DNA of 64,000 nucleotides from a virus (IMGVR_UViG_3300005096_000103:62001-126000); one strand, 5' to 3'; positions 27,122 through 37,088 are shown, numbered from the stretch's first letter. The notes: generated by a model from the letters alone, not told the origin. Translations and numbers: made by a program.

Positions 27122-29881
27122 ATGTCCAATAAGAATGTAGACTTAACGACTATAGTTGATGATGGTACTGACCAAGCTTCATCTATCCAGCCTATCGGCG
27201 CTGAAGCTGCAACTCCTACAGTCGCGAACCGTCCTCATGAGAATCTACGCGTACGCACTGAAACTCTTCGTCGTGTAGCTAACATAGCTTCGTTCATGTC
27301 TGACAGATTCAGTAACTGGATACTAGACACGACGTCTGGTAGTACGTTGATAACGTATGGGGATACGTATGGTGGAGGAGCCCCTGCTGGAAACGAAGGA
27401 CGCATAGTCATAGGAAACGGAACAACTGACACAATGTTCCTCTTTAACTTTATGTCTGCAGGCGAGCCTAGAGGCGGAGCATCTGGTGACGCTGCGACCC
27501 CCTATGAAAACCTCTTGTCGTGGGAGACTTTTACAGACGGTGCAGCTACTTTCACACTGACGTCAAATAGCCTAGCTTCAGAGGGCGGTCACTGGGTAAG
27601 TATTACAGTCGTAGCATCGTCACAGCTTGAACCTCTAGTAACACTTGAAATAAAAGGTAATGCAGCTACAGTAGCTAACAAGCCTTTCACTCCTGGTGTT
27701 ACTGAAATTGTAGCTACAGTCTCAGGTATCGCGCCATTTCATACTGTAGATGATATACGTGTCGCAATACTAGGAAACGCAACAGCTAATGCGCTTGTGA
27801 CGATGACAGTGTCCGCTGCCGGCACAGCGTTCATGATTCCAAAAACTCGTCTACGCCAGGGATTAGAGACAGTAATGTTCTCAGTCTCCGGGTCTGTTAT
27901 GGCCAGCTTCTTTGCTGCTACTAACGACAACCTGCTTCGCGACGGGGACACACTCGCAGTATACTTTGCGGACGAACAAGTTCTCCTGTCAAAAGTTACT
28001 ACAGGGGGTGGTATACCTGCGCTGCTGTCCTCTAACTTGAAGAATATCTCACGCTACATAGACGATAGTCTCGGTGGCGGAGTATTAATCCCAATTTGCA
28101 AAGCATTCAACAACAAAGTTGTGTTCGTTAACGGGACTACAATCTCGAATACAACTCCAGGTAAGCTGTCTCTCCATGCAACGTCTATCTTAGCAAACGC
28201 ATTAACAGGTCGGGTCGTTACTGGAGCATCACCTTCTATCCAGGACGACTTAAACGCTATAGCTCTAGCGTTCAATACGCTGACCGATGCTGCAAATGCT
28301 GGTATTGATGCACCGATACACTTAGGCGGCGTCGCAGCTGGAGGGCGCTATATCGGGCGTAATACTGACGTAGCTCTACCTGCTGACTCTGACCTCGCTG
28401 TAGTTGACGGGATTAGTAACCATGCTACTGCTAATTACGCAGGCATCCGCGCACAGATTAAGCTCAGGACGTCTACAGTAGTCGCTGATGGTGACCAAGG
28501 TGCTGGCTTACTAGAAGTCAGGATTGCACCCCTTAACTCAACAGTCAAAGCGACATTACTCTCGATAACTACTAAGGAGACCCAAGTCGCGTCTGTGTTA
28601 CTACGTATCCCTAAGACGCAACCTAGCGGAGATATCGACTTCTCCGTTGAAGGGTCTACGAGTAACACGGTGTACGGAGACTCTAGTAACACTACTGACT
28701 TAACTAAGACTCACAACGCCCACGAGTTAAAGACTTTCTCAGCTGGCGGCGGTGCTTACACTACTGGGACCCACGCCCAACTCCAGTACCGTCTCGCAGG
28801 TGGCGGAGATCCTGAAGTACGCCTCTCACTGCAGATAAGCGATCAAGACGCTAGTACTGCAAGTTTAACCGACGAGGCGTTCTCCGTAACCAGCGATAAG
28901 GTTGGAATTAACCTCAGAGGCGACGCACACTCTAGCGCGCCACTCACCATAAGAAAGACCAGCGCTGCAGCTAACACAGTTAACCCTAGCGTACGACATA
29001 CTCTAGATGTCACGGGTGGAGGTGTTGGACTCCAGGATCTCGGTGCATCACAAGACATATACCTCGCTAATAGTGTAGGAACACAGTCTAAGGCCGGGGA
29101 CACACGGATCGTATGGCGCGATCCGGCTAACGCGGCAGAGTTATCAGAATTCCATGTAGCTCTTAAACAGTCTGGGACGTTAAACACTCAAGCTCTACAA
29201 ATAAGCGCAGACGGTCGTATAGGGATTAACGCTCCTATCGTAAGTGGCGCTAGTCTTAATAGAGGTCTAGATACTAATCTCACAGACGCTATGATGACGG
29301 ATCGTACCTATGTTAACACGACCGCAACCCCCATTATTGGGTACGGATTCGAAAATAGAGTTTACCTAGACAATAGTGGGAACACTTCGAAGTTAGCTTC
29401 TATAATCACAACCAAGTGGATCAAAACGCCTACAGGTGCTGGCGAAGCGGTCCTAAGACTGAATGCGTATAACGAGGCAGGGACATCACACAACGTAGAC
29501 ATAGACTACTTAGGAAACATTACCGCGCATAACACCGTTGTGGCCTGGGCTAAGATAGTCTCAGCAGGAGGTGTGGATGTTCTAACACCTTTTACATACG
29601 AGTCTAATGCGGCGTGGTCTGGAAATTTCACAGTAAAATCTGGTGGTGCAACTAATGAGATAGTTGTACTCTTCGGCAGCTTCTCTATGAAGAATACCAG
29701 CTATCACGTTGATATCCAACCAGATGATCCGTCAGGTGCTGTTGGTACAATATTCTACGCTTTTATGCTGAAAAGTGGATCTAAAACGACCCTAGGTTTC
29801 TCTGTCTACTGTCGCGATCTAATCTCGGATACCAATACGTATAGACCGTTCACCTTCAAGATTACTGGAGAGAGGGCCTAA
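27122..29881 (+). CDS. Tail-fibre-like structural protein (919 aa)
   Basis: Beta-rich, Thr/Ala/Gly/Asn-rich sequence with no hydrophobic membrane segment. The N-terminus (TTIVDDGTDQASSIQPIGAE, ANRPHENLRVRTETLRR) resembles a virion-attachment part. The middle has segments such as SNTVYGDSSNT and LYLANSVGT-like turns typical of fibre shafts. The final ~110 residues (TPFTYESNAAWSGNFTVKSG onward) look like a compact receptor-binding or C-terminal domain. Its place after the baseplate genes fits a fibre. Receptor unknown. Confidence 0.65.
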   Translation: MSNKNVDLTTIVDDGTDQASSIQPIGAEAATPTVANRPHENLRVRTETLRRVANIASFMSDRFSNWILDTTSGSTLITYGDTYGGGAPAGNEGRIVIGNGTTDTMFLFNFMSAGEPRGGASGDAATPYENLLSWETFTDGAATFTLTSNSLASEGGHWVSITVVASSQLEPLVTLEIKGNAATVANKPFTPGVTEIVATVSGIAPFHTVDDIRVAILGNATANALVTMTVSAAGTAFMIPKTRLRQGLETVMFSVSGSVMASFFAATNDNLLRDGDTLAVYFADEQVLLSKVTTGGGIPALLSSNLKNISRYIDDSLGGGVLIPICKAFNNKVVFVNGTTISNTTPGKLSLHATSILANALTGRVVTGASPSIQDDLNAIALAFNTLTDAANAGIDAPIHLGGVAAGGRYIGRNTDVALPADSDLAVVDGISNHATANYAGIRAQIKLRTSTVVADGDQGAGLLEVRIAPLNSTVKATLLSITTKETQVASVLLRIPKTQPSGDIDFSVEGSTSNTVYGDSSNTTDLTKTHNAHELKTFSAGGGAYTTGTHAQLQYRLAGGGDPEVRLSLQISDQDASTASLTDEAFSVTSDKVGINLRGDAHSSAPLTIRKTSAAANTVNPSVRHTLDVTGGGVGLQDLGASQDIYLANSVGTQSKAGDTRIVWRDPANAAELSEFHVALKQSGTLNTQALQISADGRIGINAPIVSGASLNRGLDTNLTDAMMTDRTYVNTTATPIIGYGFENRVYLDNSGNTSKLASIITTKWIKTPTGAGEAVLRLNAYNEAGTSHNVDIDYLGNITAHNTVVAWAKIVSAGGVDVLTPFTYESNAAWSGNFTVKSGGATNEIVVLFGSFSMKNTSYHVDIQPDDPSGAVGTIFYAFMLKSGSKTTLGFSVYCRDLISDTNTYRPFTFKITGERA

Positions 29882-29885
29882 CTAG

Positions 29886-30233
29886 ATGGACTCTATAGCT
29901 GTTTACGTATTAGGTGTCGTAGTCGTTCTTATTGGCGTCGTCTACGCTGTATCACGCTCTGGTAACTATGATAGGCTTAATCGATTACTCAAGATTTCAG
30001 AAGCGGATAAACGTGTTAAGGATAAGAGTAGTCAGATACTAAAGAAAAACTTAGACACGCAGCTGGAATCCTTAGACGTGAGTATTACACGCGCTAAAGA
30101 AGAGTCTATACGCGCTCGGGACACTGCACGTGAACAGCGTATCAAGATAGACACTGCTTCATCCTGGCAAGCTCTAGACGATATTCTCGCTACACTACCT
30201 AACGATGATAAGGGAGAGAAAGATGGAGAGTAG
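29886..30233 (+). CDS. Membrane-anchored coiled-coil protein, possibly Rz-like
   Basis: 115 residues with one N-terminal membrane segment (IAVYVLGVVVVLIGVVYAV, about residues 4-22) and a long charged helix after it (KKNLDTQLESLDVSITRAKE). This is the layout of inner-membrane spanins, but no partner lipoprotein is seen next to it. Other membrane coiled-coil roles are equally possible. It overlaps the next gene by 11 nt. Confidence 0.6.
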   Translation: MDSIAVYVLGVVVVLIGVVYAVSRSGNYDRLNRLLKISEADKRVKDKSSQILKKNLDTQLESLDVSITRAKEESIRARDTAREQRIKIDTASSWQALDDILATLPNDDKGEKDGE

Positions 30234-31230
30234 TAGAGACATCCGTGCTGCTAAGTACTCAGGAATAGAGTCTAAGCCGCTAGCTGATCCCCTTGCTGTT
30301 GGCCGAGACGCTGGATTACAGAGTGCAACAGCGTTGTCCTCAGGTCACGGGACTGTCGGCCACCGCATCACTGACGCTGCTTCAGCACAGATATCTAGGA
30401 AGTCACACCCCGGCGGTACAATAGGTGGTATAGCTGGGATGCTGGCGAGTGCACCGATAGCCACACTCGGAGGTCAATACGTACGTGGTCTTACTCGCGG
30501 AGCATTAGCTACCTACGCACCCAACCTCACTGTTAATAACCCACGTGCCGTAGATCTAATATCTCAAAGTGCACAGGGCCTTGCAACAGGTGGAATCGTC
30601 GGAACCGCCACTGCAGCTGGCGCAGCTACTGAAGTAGCACTCCGCAACGCTTACCGAAGACGATCGGAGCGCAAAGCACGCGAATCAGCAGCCGCTGAGT
30701 CAGTTAGACAACGTGCGAGACAAGAGAGCATTGCTAATCCTGGAGCTGCTAATCCTGGAGCTGCTAATCCGAGCATTGCTAATCCCCCGCAGGTCAACAC
30801 AAAGCTAAGCCGTATCAAGGTCGAGGATCTAGATATCTTAGAGTTTGCTAAGGACGTCGTACCTGCGTCAGCTATAGCAGTTGCAGGTGGTGTCTATGGT
30901 TTGGGTGAACTTAAGGAAACTATCAAAGAGGAAGGTCCATCAGGTATCCCGATGATGTTAAGTGGCGGTGCAATCGGCGGTGGTATTGGCAGTGCGTTAG
31001 CTCCGTATGTCGGTGGCGCCACCGGAGCACTTACCGAAGGCGCCGCTATGCTAATAGCTCCACGCTACGCACGTAAAGTCAAAGACACTATCGGAGATGT
31101 TGGTAGTGCTATCGGTGGATACGCTACAACAGGTCTACTCGGCTACATAGGCTACGAAGCTGGCAGATCCTTACGTGATGAGTACGACCCACCTACGTTG
31201 AGAGAACGTATCTTGGATAAGCTGTACTAG
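30223..31230 (+). CDS. Glycine-rich protein with hydrophobic segments (335 aa)
   Basis: ATG 30223, with AGGGAGAG upstream, gives 335 residues starting MESSRDIRAAKYSG. Three Gly/Ala-rich hydrophobic regions (about GGIAGMLASAPIATLGG; GLATGGIVGTATAAGAA; MLSGGAIGGGIGSALAPYVG) resemble glycine zippers. A basic Arg/Ala stretch and a repeat IANPGAANPGAANPSIANP (15-bp DNA unit at 30733-30762) lie between. It is the last gene of the tail operon. The composition resembles the tagged glycine-zipper proteins at 57373-59901, suggesting membrane-active or packaged proteins; function unproven. Confidence 0.65.
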   Translation: MESSRDIRAAKYSGIESKPLADPLAVGRDAGLQSATALSSGHGTVGHRITDAASAQISRKSHPGGTIGGIAGMLASAPIATLGGQYVRGLTRGALATYAPNLTVNNPRAVDLISQSAQGLATGGIVGTATAAGAATEVALRNAYRRRSERKARESAAAESVRQRARQESIANPGAANPGAANPSIANPPQVNTKLSRIKVEDLDILEFAKDVVPASAIAVAGGVYGLGELKETIKEEGPSGIPMMLSGGAIGGGIGSALAPYVGGATGALTEGAAMLIAPRYARKVKDTIGDVGSAIGGYATTGLLGYIGYEAGRSLRDEYDPPTLRERILDKLY

Positions 31231-31232
31231 TA

Positions 31233-31583
31233 CTAAACAGTCAATGTCGAAACTCTCTGGAGCCTCTTAGAGTCCCTATCCTCTGCTTCAAGCTCAATGA
31301 CTCTCTTTTTATACCTAGCAATCTTATACTTAGTCGTATGTACACTTTCGTCAACATGTGCAATAACCGACTCTTCTGCGCGGCCTATGTACTCTTGGAT
31401 GATCTCGGGCTTAGCCCCTGTATACTGTGTACAAAGCATCAAAACTTTCATGTAAAATTGTAGCTCTTCTGCATCCCGATCCCTCTCCCGTAGATACATC
31501 TCTTTGAAGAGGATGCTCTGATATGTATACCTCTCTGGTAGCGGGAGTCCATGCCACACCCTATGTGCTCGGGCTCTGTTCAT
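31233..31583 (-). CDS. Hypothetical protein (116 aa)
   Basis: Small basic helical protein (N-terminus MNRARAHRVWHGLPLPERY, later KYKIARYKKRVIELEAEDRD). It follows the 330-residue gene on the minus strand by 8 nt and so is in the same transcription unit. Convergent with the tail operon; stop codons are 2 nt apart. No recognised domain. Confidence 0.7.
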   Translation of the reverse strand: MNRARAHRVWHGLPLPERYTYQSILFKEMYLRERDRDAEELQFYMKVLMLCTQYTGAKPEIIQEYIGRAEESVIAHVDESVHTTKYKIARYKKRVIELEAEDRDSKRLQRVSTLTV

Positions 31584-31591
31584 AGGGCTTT

Positions 31592-32584
31592 CTAAAAATT
31601 TGACATGAAGTCCTTTGAAAACACTGCTGCCACTAGTTGATCGAGTTCCCTAAGCTTATCAAGTAATAGAGTGTATACGGCCTCTTGCAGGTTACACGCC
31701 CATTCAATCCTAGCTTCAACAGTCCAGTCATCCATACGAGTGTCCCCGTACCTACATATTGACGCAGCTAAGTTCTGTCGCCAAGTTAAATATGATAACG
31801 TGATCCCTGACATCGCCGATTCTTCTGCGGACTGTTCAAGCTTCTCATTGATGCTTGCGATGTCTCCACCGTCGCGAGTCTTTAACTCAACAGAGAAGTT
31901 TCCTAGGATCTGATAGACGCGTCTATAAGGCTTATTCTGGAGCATCATAGTATCAATGATCTCCCAAGCCTCTTCCTTTGTTACACCTGCTAACTCTAGC
32001 TTTGCTTCAAATATCTCCTTCTTACTCTTCTCTACCTTGATCTGTTCTCCAATGATACTCTGTGGAGTGATGGAAACTTCTTCTTCGAGCTCTTTGGTGT
32101 CTAACGAATCTACCTTTTCTAGGACAGAGTCTGGCATCGCTGCGGAGAGTTCACCACCTTTAGGTGCGTCCTTAGACACGAGAGTTCTAGTCATCTGCCC
32201 TTCCTCGTCTTCCTCATATTTCTCTACTTTAATATTCCCTCCACGAACAGCTTTCCAGCGGTCTCTTACTTCTTTAGCTATACGTTCGTGAAACTCTTTA
32301 CCTACTAACTCTTCGTCTGTAGACGTTTCTAGGTTAGACGTTTCTAAGTTAGACATAACCATCTCACCCTCTACAACGACCGGAACAACTACTGAGCCCT
32401 CTTCTATAGCTTTAGACATTGCTTCGCCATCAGGGTCATAGTACCCTTCCTCTATCTTATTCATAAAGTCTTTAGAGCTTTCATAGATATCATCGCCATT
32501 ATAATGGGCGTTGAGCGTAACAGAAGCTAGAGCTTTAATCTTGAGATCGTCTCTATACTCGCTGCGTTCTTTGTCTGTTAGCAT
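31592..32584 (-). CDS. Hypothetical acidic protein (330 aa)
   Basis: 330 residues, very acidic in the middle (KVEKYEEDEEGQMTRTLVSK). It has a tandem SNLETSNLETS from a 15-bp DNA repeat at 32320-32349. The C-terminal 120 residues are helical with conserved-looking aromatics (LSYLTWRQNLAASICRYGDT). The size and pairing with a small downstream gene fit an assembly or chaperone role, but this is a guess. The first gene of a two-gene minus-strand operon, divergent from 32693. Confidence 0.72.
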   Translation of the reverse strand: MLTDKERSEYRDDLKIKALASVTLNAHYNGDDIYESSKDFMNKIEEGYYDPDGEAMSKAIEEGSVVVPVVVEGEMVMSNLETSNLETSTDEELVGKEFHERIAKEVRDRWKAVRGGNIKVEKYEEDEEGQMTRTLVSKDAPKGGELSAAMPDSVLEKVDSLDTKELEEEVSITPQSIIGEQIKVEKSKKEIFEAKLELAGVTKEEAWEIIDTMMLQNKPYRRVYQILGNFSVELKTRDGGDIASINEKLEQSAEESAMSGITLSYLTWRQNLAASICRYGDTRMDDWTVEARIEWACNLQEAVYTLLLDKLRELDQLVAAVFSKDFMSNF

Positions 32585-32633
32585 GTCAGCTCCCTAGTTG
32601 CGTTATGTCTGGTTGTGGTGTAGCCTGTTTATC

Positions 32634-32642
32634 TGGTATAAG
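32634..32642 (+). promoter_or_regulatory. TGGTATAAG extended -10 promoter candidate
   Basis: In the 108-base divergent gap, TGGTATAAG at 32634-32642 has a weak -35 (TTGTGG, 32613-32618) 18 bp upstream. It would drive the plus-strand genes from 32693. The same 9-mer recurs at five other positions in this window. Confidence 0.6.
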
Positions 32643-32692
32643 GTATTGGAACCTTAGCTACATTAGACTATAACTCGGATAAGGAAATGTCA

Positions 32693-32992
32693 ATGTCTAT
32701 CAGTGGCACTATTTCTTTAGATCACTGGAACTACCTATGGGACGCCTCTGAAGAGATAAACACAGATTCTGATGGTAGTTACATCAACCTGATAAGGTCT
32801 GATAAGAATGGTAAGCGGAGCATAACCTACCATCACGGGCCAGAGTCTATACCTCCAAGGGCTATAATAACTTTTAATACAGAGTCCAGCCGACTGATAC
32901 TCACAGGTCTTGGACACTACGCCGAAGAAGATGAACAGGGATATGCTAATTTCCTCGATGCCGTGTACGGCGGCTTCTTTCCAAAAGACTAA
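32693..32992 (+). CDS. Small hypothetical protein (99 aa)
   Basis: ATG 32693 is chosen because AAGGA (32681-32685) is well spaced; the ATG at 32687 lies too close. Short acidic protein with an SDGSYINLIRSDKNGKRSIT strand pattern. First gene after the promoter and directly upstream of the helicase. No family recognised. Confidence 0.68.
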   Translation: MSISGTISLDHWNYLWDASEEINTDSDGSYINLIRSDKNGKRSITYHHGPESIPPRAIITFNTESSRLILTGLGHYAEEDEQGYANFLDAVYGGFFPKD

Positions 32993-33015
32993 CATCCCTC
33001 CCTGAAGAGACCCAA

Positions 33016-35250
33016 ATGTACTGTTTCTCATGTAAGAGAGCCGTCCCTGTTGACGTATCAAATCCTGGACGGAAATGCCCATGCTCAGGGGCTTTGTACC
33101 TGACACCTCAAGACCTCCTTAGTTCTATGTACACTAAAATAGTTCCTCAGGTTAGAGAACCACAGGTTCAGATGGCCTCTATCATCGACGAGGCTATACG
33201 CGACAGTGTATTATCCCCTAAGTCAAGTGTCATAGCTATAGAAGCACCGACTGGTACAGGGAAAACGTTAGCTTACCTAGCTGCAGCTCTTGAGAAGCCA
33301 GACGCTTACGTCGTGATCTCTGTATCGACGAAGAACCTACAAGACCAAGTAAGCAATGACATTGGTAGACTCTGCGCAGATATCTTAAGGCTCACAGGTA
33401 GCGTGCCTACCAATCTTAGTAAGACCTATGCGCTGCGAGGGGCAAGCAACTATTTCTGCCGTTCTAAGTGCGCAACCTTAGTGGCGTCGGGTGGTCTTAC
33501 TGAGGCAGATGCGACTAACCTAGAGTCTATCAACGACTCGGTATATAGTGACTGCTCCTTATCATTAGCAGAGATAACCACAGCTAATCCACACCTCACT
33601 AAGTATCTCCGTAAGTGTGGCGTATACGGTAACAAGACCTGCACTAAGTGTGAGTTCAGGGATGAGTGCAACTTCATCGATCATAAGATCAAGATGTGTC
33701 AGCAGGGCAGCCGGATAGTGGTTGTAAACCACGCTATGGTAGCTGCTCAGATTAAGCTGAAGTCCAAAGCGCGTATAGACATTGAGCAACGTGTACCTGT
33801 TACGCCTGTAGAAATAAGCTCAATGGCTTTTAAGACGATCCTCAGCCGGTCTACAACTATTATATTCGACGAAGCTCATCAGTTTGTTGACTACTTAGAG
33901 AGCGCCTTCACTGATGATGTGTCGCTACCCACAGTACTTCGTAACTGTGGGTTGATTATAAGTAAAGTCCTACCAGGTCTGGCAGCGAGGTCAGGGTCTG
34001 GGATGCTAGCAGACAACACGACTAAGTACATCAGTCGTCTAACATCTGCTGTGCTAGAACTAGACATCGCATTCAAAAACCTCCTTAAGGATAGTAGAGG
34101 CGGTACCCATGTCATAACCTCTGGAGACTTTTCAGCGTTGTCGCAGGCTGCACTCGAAGCGCTGAGATTCCCAGAGACGCAGCCTATAGGCACTCACCTA
34201 GGCCCTTTGATTGATCTTAGGACCTACGAGTCACTAATCGAGGATGTAAAAAGTTTAAGAGCAATGTTTGACTGTGGTTTAAACTTCAGCTGTATAAACC
34301 TAACTCCAAAAGGTGAAGTTACTCTAACCATTAAATATCATATCCCTAAAGCCGCGATACAAAATATAGTAGCATTGAAGACTGTAGTCCTAACTAGCGG
34401 GACACTCGTTAAGGAGAGGAATGACGAGCTACATTGTAACCACATCCTAGGCCCTATGGGATTACAAAATGGAGCGTTTATACATCGGGTCAACACTGTA
34501 TTTAACTACGACAAGCAATGTGTGTTCTATATTCCTAGACGTAATGTTATAGACCCTTCAAACTATAGAAAGGGTGGTAGTGCGCAAGAAAAGTATCTTG
34601 ACGAGTTCATCAAGCATGCTGCCGAGCTTATACGTATCACAGACGGCGGGACTGTCATACTATTCAGTGCACGTAGGGAGATGGATTCCGTCTACGATAG
34701 ACTACGTGACCACGAGTCATGTACCAGTCGCGAGATACTTATTCAATCACTGAGAGTAAACACCGGAGACCTAACAAAAGACTTCGAAGAGCAAAGCATT
34801 GATGCTTACTTAGCAGAAGATCCTGGCCCTATTCTCCTAGGTCTTAATTCTTTCTGGGAAGGATTCTCCGTAGAGGGTCCAGCTCTCCGTAGCGTCATCG
34901 TAGCTAAACTACGATTTCCTCGCCCTCAAGACCCACAACTATTGTATCTAAAAGATCGTGGTGTTTCTGACACGTTTAATCAGTATTCAATCCCCTTTGC
35001 AACGCAACATCTCCGACAAGCTGAGGGGAGGCTCCTCCGTACACAACACGACTACGGTATTGTATCGCTGTTTGATACCCGGGTATCAACTAAAGCATAT
35101 GGTCGTAGGATACTAAAGCATATGAGTACCTGCACCGAGTCTACGAAAACACATAACCTTAAAGAAGTTGCAACACGGTATAACGAACTTAACGCCAAAC
35201 ACTCAGAGTACTGGGATGAAGAATATGTCAAACGACGAGAAAGTGAATAA
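33016..35250 (+). CDS. DinG/XPD-like superfamily 2 DNA helicase
   Basis: 744 residues. An N-terminal Cys pair (C3, C6) and CPC (C21, C23) form a probable zinc ribbon. Walker A is EAPTGTGKT (residues 76-84) and the DEAH box is D285-H288. Between them, YFCRSKCATL and CGVYGNKTCTKCEFRDEC fit the cysteines of the XPD/DinG iron-sulfur cluster. The C-terminal half carries GGTVILFSARREMDSV, then GPILLGLNSFWEGFSVEG and QAEGRLLRT, the helicase motifs IV-VI. It unwinds DNA 5'-3' with ATP and probably acts in phage replication or recombination. Confidence 0.92.
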   Translation: MYCFSCKRAVPVDVSNPGRKCPCSGALYLTPQDLLSSMYTKIVPQVREPQVQMASIIDEAIRDSVLSPKSSVIAIEAPTGTGKTLAYLAAALEKPDAYVVISVSTKNLQDQVSNDIGRLCADILRLTGSVPTNLSKTYALRGASNYFCRSKCATLVASGGLTEADATNLESINDSVYSDCSLSLAEITTANPHLTKYLRKCGVYGNKTCTKCEFRDECNFIDHKIKMCQQGSRIVVVNHAMVAAQIKLKSKARIDIEQRVPVTPVEISSMAFKTILSRSTTIIFDEAHQFVDYLESAFTDDVSLPTVLRNCGLIISKVLPGLAARSGSGMLADNTTKYISRLTSAVLELDIAFKNLLKDSRGGTHVITSGDFSALSQAALEALRFPETQPIGTHLGPLIDLRTYESLIEDVKSLRAMFDCGLNFSCINLTPKGEVTLTIKYHIPKAAIQNIVALKTVVLTSGTLVKERNDELHCNHILGPMGLQNGAFIHRVNTVFNYDKQCVFYIPRRNVIDPSNYRKGGSAQEKYLDEFIKHAAELIRITDGGTVILFSARREMDSVYDRLRDHESCTSREILIQSLRVNTGDLTKDFEEQSIDAYLAEDPGPILLGLNSFWEGFSVEGPALRSVIVAKLRFPRPQDPQLLYLKDRGVSDTFNQYSIPFATQHLRQAEGRLLRTQHDYGIVSLFDTRVSTKAYGRRILKHMSTCTESTKTHNLKEVATRYNELNAKHSEYWDEEYVKRRESE

Positions 35251-35476
35251 AGGTAAAAAATCTGGATTCCTTCTGCTAGACAAGATTACAGTTTACCTTA
35301 ACTATAGCCCTTACGCTGACTCAGGTGTCTACTGGGCACCCGTAGGCGCTATCTCTATTGATGAGGGCATATACTGGGATACTTCTACGAAGCTGTACGT
35401 CCAAACTAAAACAGAAAAGACATGGTACCTTAACGATGACTTACTCCCAATCCTTAATGCATGGACAGGTGTATAA
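35225..35476 (+). CDS. Small hypothetical protein (83 aa)
   Basis: The likely start is ATG 35225 inside the end of the helicase gene; ATG 35216 is another option. The Shine-Dalgarno site is weak, so coupling to helicase translation is likely. The body is aromatic-rich (SPYADSGVYWAPVGAISI) and predicted beta. The TAA stop lies in copy one of a 27-bp tandem repeat. Unknown. Confidence 0.55.
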   Translation: MSNDEKVNKGKKSGFLLLDKITVYLNYSPYADSGVYWAPVGAISIDEGIYWDTSTKLYVQTKTEKTWYLNDDLLPILNAWTGV

Positions 35477-35528
35477 GGGATAGCTCAATAGACAGGTGTA
35501 TAAGGGAAAGCTCAATAGACAGGTATAC
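35464..35528 (+). repeat. 27-bp tandem repeat at gene junction
   Basis: A 27-bp unit beginning GACAGGTGTATAAGGGA is present at 35464-35490 and 35491-35517 with one mismatch, plus 11 bp of a third copy. The previous gene's stop (TAA 35474-35476) lies in copy one. If the repeat is translated in the following frame it encodes a doubled DRCIR-x-SSI peptide. Confidence 0.9.
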
Positions 35529-35529
35529 G

Positions 35530-36471
35530 ATGGAAAACCCTACAGACTACGTAGCTATGCGAAACGTGAAAAAGAGTCTAGTTATAAACTCTGACTTTGA
35601 ACCTGAATTATACTATTTCGTTGACACGCCAGAGATGCTATTTAAGATCCTACCGCCAACAGGTAGAAAGAGCGGGGTAATTAAGAAAACTGCAGGGCGG
35701 CTGATGTCTATGATCCGCCTTAAGTACCCGTCACAGTCAATAAACGCTGTCAGGATCGGACGCGTGGACCTTATGTCGTTCAGGCGCTTCTTTAGATACT
35801 ACGCAAAACGCAACAAGATAGACAGTGAGAAATCTGAAGAGGAGCTAGCTATCAAGCTCAGCAAATCCTTCTCTAAGATAATATCAAGAGTACAGGCGCC
35901 TCGGGATATTCTACAAATAAACCCTCGCGAGATGCTTGACTTCTTCAGGTTACATAGAGTTGGTGGATTCTACCACCCGCCAGAGTCTATCCGCCGTCTA
36001 TTGACAAGCACACAGGCTCTCTACCTGTTCAGCATTATCACAAACTACAGTATGCGGTTCATGCTGTCTAATAGGCGGGGTTCAGAGCGAAATACACTCT
36101 ACATCACTGCTAGAGTAGACCCGAATGCTATCCCGTATAATCTCCCTCTAAACACTATATTCCCTAGTAGATACCTGGTCTTATGCAAGAGTCGTATGCA
36201 GGCAGAACTCGCCCTATACACACTGCTAATCCGTGAGATAAACAAGAATAAGATCTATAATGTCGGTGGAGCTATGTACGATAATGTTGCCAAAAACTTG
36301 AACAAATATTCTAAGGCCCTGTTCAAGGGTAACGCTATCGATCCTCCTACATGCTTTGCACCTTGGAAACTTGAGAGCATCAACGCCCTCAACATTCCGA
36401 CCTATCAAACGCATCTATTACAAAACAGGAAATCAGCCTACGACTACCGTAAAGTAGTCGTACTCAGTTAA
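35530..36471 (+). CDS. Hypothetical protein (313 aa)
   Basis: ATG 35530 (MENPTD) is preferred. An in-frame ATG at 35461 would add 23 residues of pure repeat and has no ribosome site. A basic, helical protein (for example RRFFRYYAKRNKIDSEKSEE) without recognised motifs. The NYSMRFMLSNRRGSERNTLY region and the high Arg/Lys content could fit nucleic-acid binding, as a guess. Confidence 0.7.
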   Translation: MENPTDYVAMRNVKKSLVINSDFEPELYYFVDTPEMLFKILPPTGRKSGVIKKTAGRLMSMIRLKYPSQSINAVRIGRVDLMSFRRFFRYYAKRNKIDSEKSEEELAIKLSKSFSKIISRVQAPRDILQINPREMLDFFRLHRVGGFYHPPESIRRLLTSTQALYLFSIITNYSMRFMLSNRRGSERNTLYITARVDPNAIPYNLPLNTIFPSRYLVLCKSRMQAELALYTLLIREINKNKIYNVGGAMYDNVAKNLNKYSKALFKGNAIDPPTCFAPWKLESINALNIPTYQTHLLQNRKSAYDYRKVVVLS

Positions 36472-36492
36472 ATAAAAACTCAGGGAGCTGTA

Positions 36493-37038
36493 ATGAAATG
36501 GTCGCTAACTGAAGAAATTAACAACCCTGATCAGTCTGCTGCGGAACTAGCACAGGAACGGGCGCCAGTAAGTTACACTCCGTTAACAGTAACGTACGAC
36601 GGTCCAGCCTACGTGTGGAATCTGACTTTCAGAGCTCCAAAATACACAAAAGATCAACTTGTTGAATTCTACAGAGACCTCTGTTCTTTAGACCCTAGCC
36701 CTACTGGGTGTGTCACACTAAAGAGTTCGCTACACCGTGTTCTGGGTATCTCTGACTTTGTGTTCAATAAGACACACCGTGCTACCTACTGTACTGTGTA
36801 CACAACCCCAGTAGACGAGCCGACATTCTACCCCGCGTCTATAACCTTATCTACCTGGACTTCACCTAAATTCACAAGAGGTTTACAGATATTACACCCT
36901 CCTATATTAATAAAATCTAATAGAGGAAACTCTACTAACACATCTCCGGCTCTTGAGGTCCGTCCGGAGATCCAAGAGGTCCCTGTCTACATTGAGGGGT
37001 TCTTGAGAAATATCATTATAACTGTTGACGGGACCTGA
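36493..37038 (+). CDS. Hypothetical protein (181 aa)
   Basis: ATG 36493 has AGGGAG upstream. Mixed alpha/beta protein with an N-terminal acidic part and a C-terminal strand region (EVPVYIEGFLRNIIITVDGT). The promoter for the next gene overlaps its last codons. No family recognised. Confidence 0.7.
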   Translation: MKWSLTEEINNPDQSAAELAQERAPVSYTPLTVTYDGPAYVWNLTFRAPKYTKDQLVEFYRDLCSLDPSPTGCVTLKSSLHRVLGISDFVFNKTHRATYCTVYTTPVDEPTFYPASITLSTWTSPKFTRGLQILHPPILIKSNRGNSTNTSPALEVRPEIQEVPVYIEGFLRNIIITVDGT

Positions 37039-37052
37039 GAGGGCTGTATAAT
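37025..37052 (+). promoter_or_regulatory. Sigma-70-type promoter TTGACG-16-TATAAT
   Basis: TTGACG (37025-37030) and a perfect TATAAT (37047-37052) with a 16-bp spacer. It overlaps the end of the preceding gene and would transcribe from about 37059 into the 37089 gene and onward toward the transglycosylase and tRNA. It is nearly consensus and has no TGGTATAAG motif, so it is likely read by the host sigma factor. Confidence 0.75.
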
Positions 37053-37088
37053 ATGCTATAGAGGTTACCTACCTAGGAGGGCTAGTAC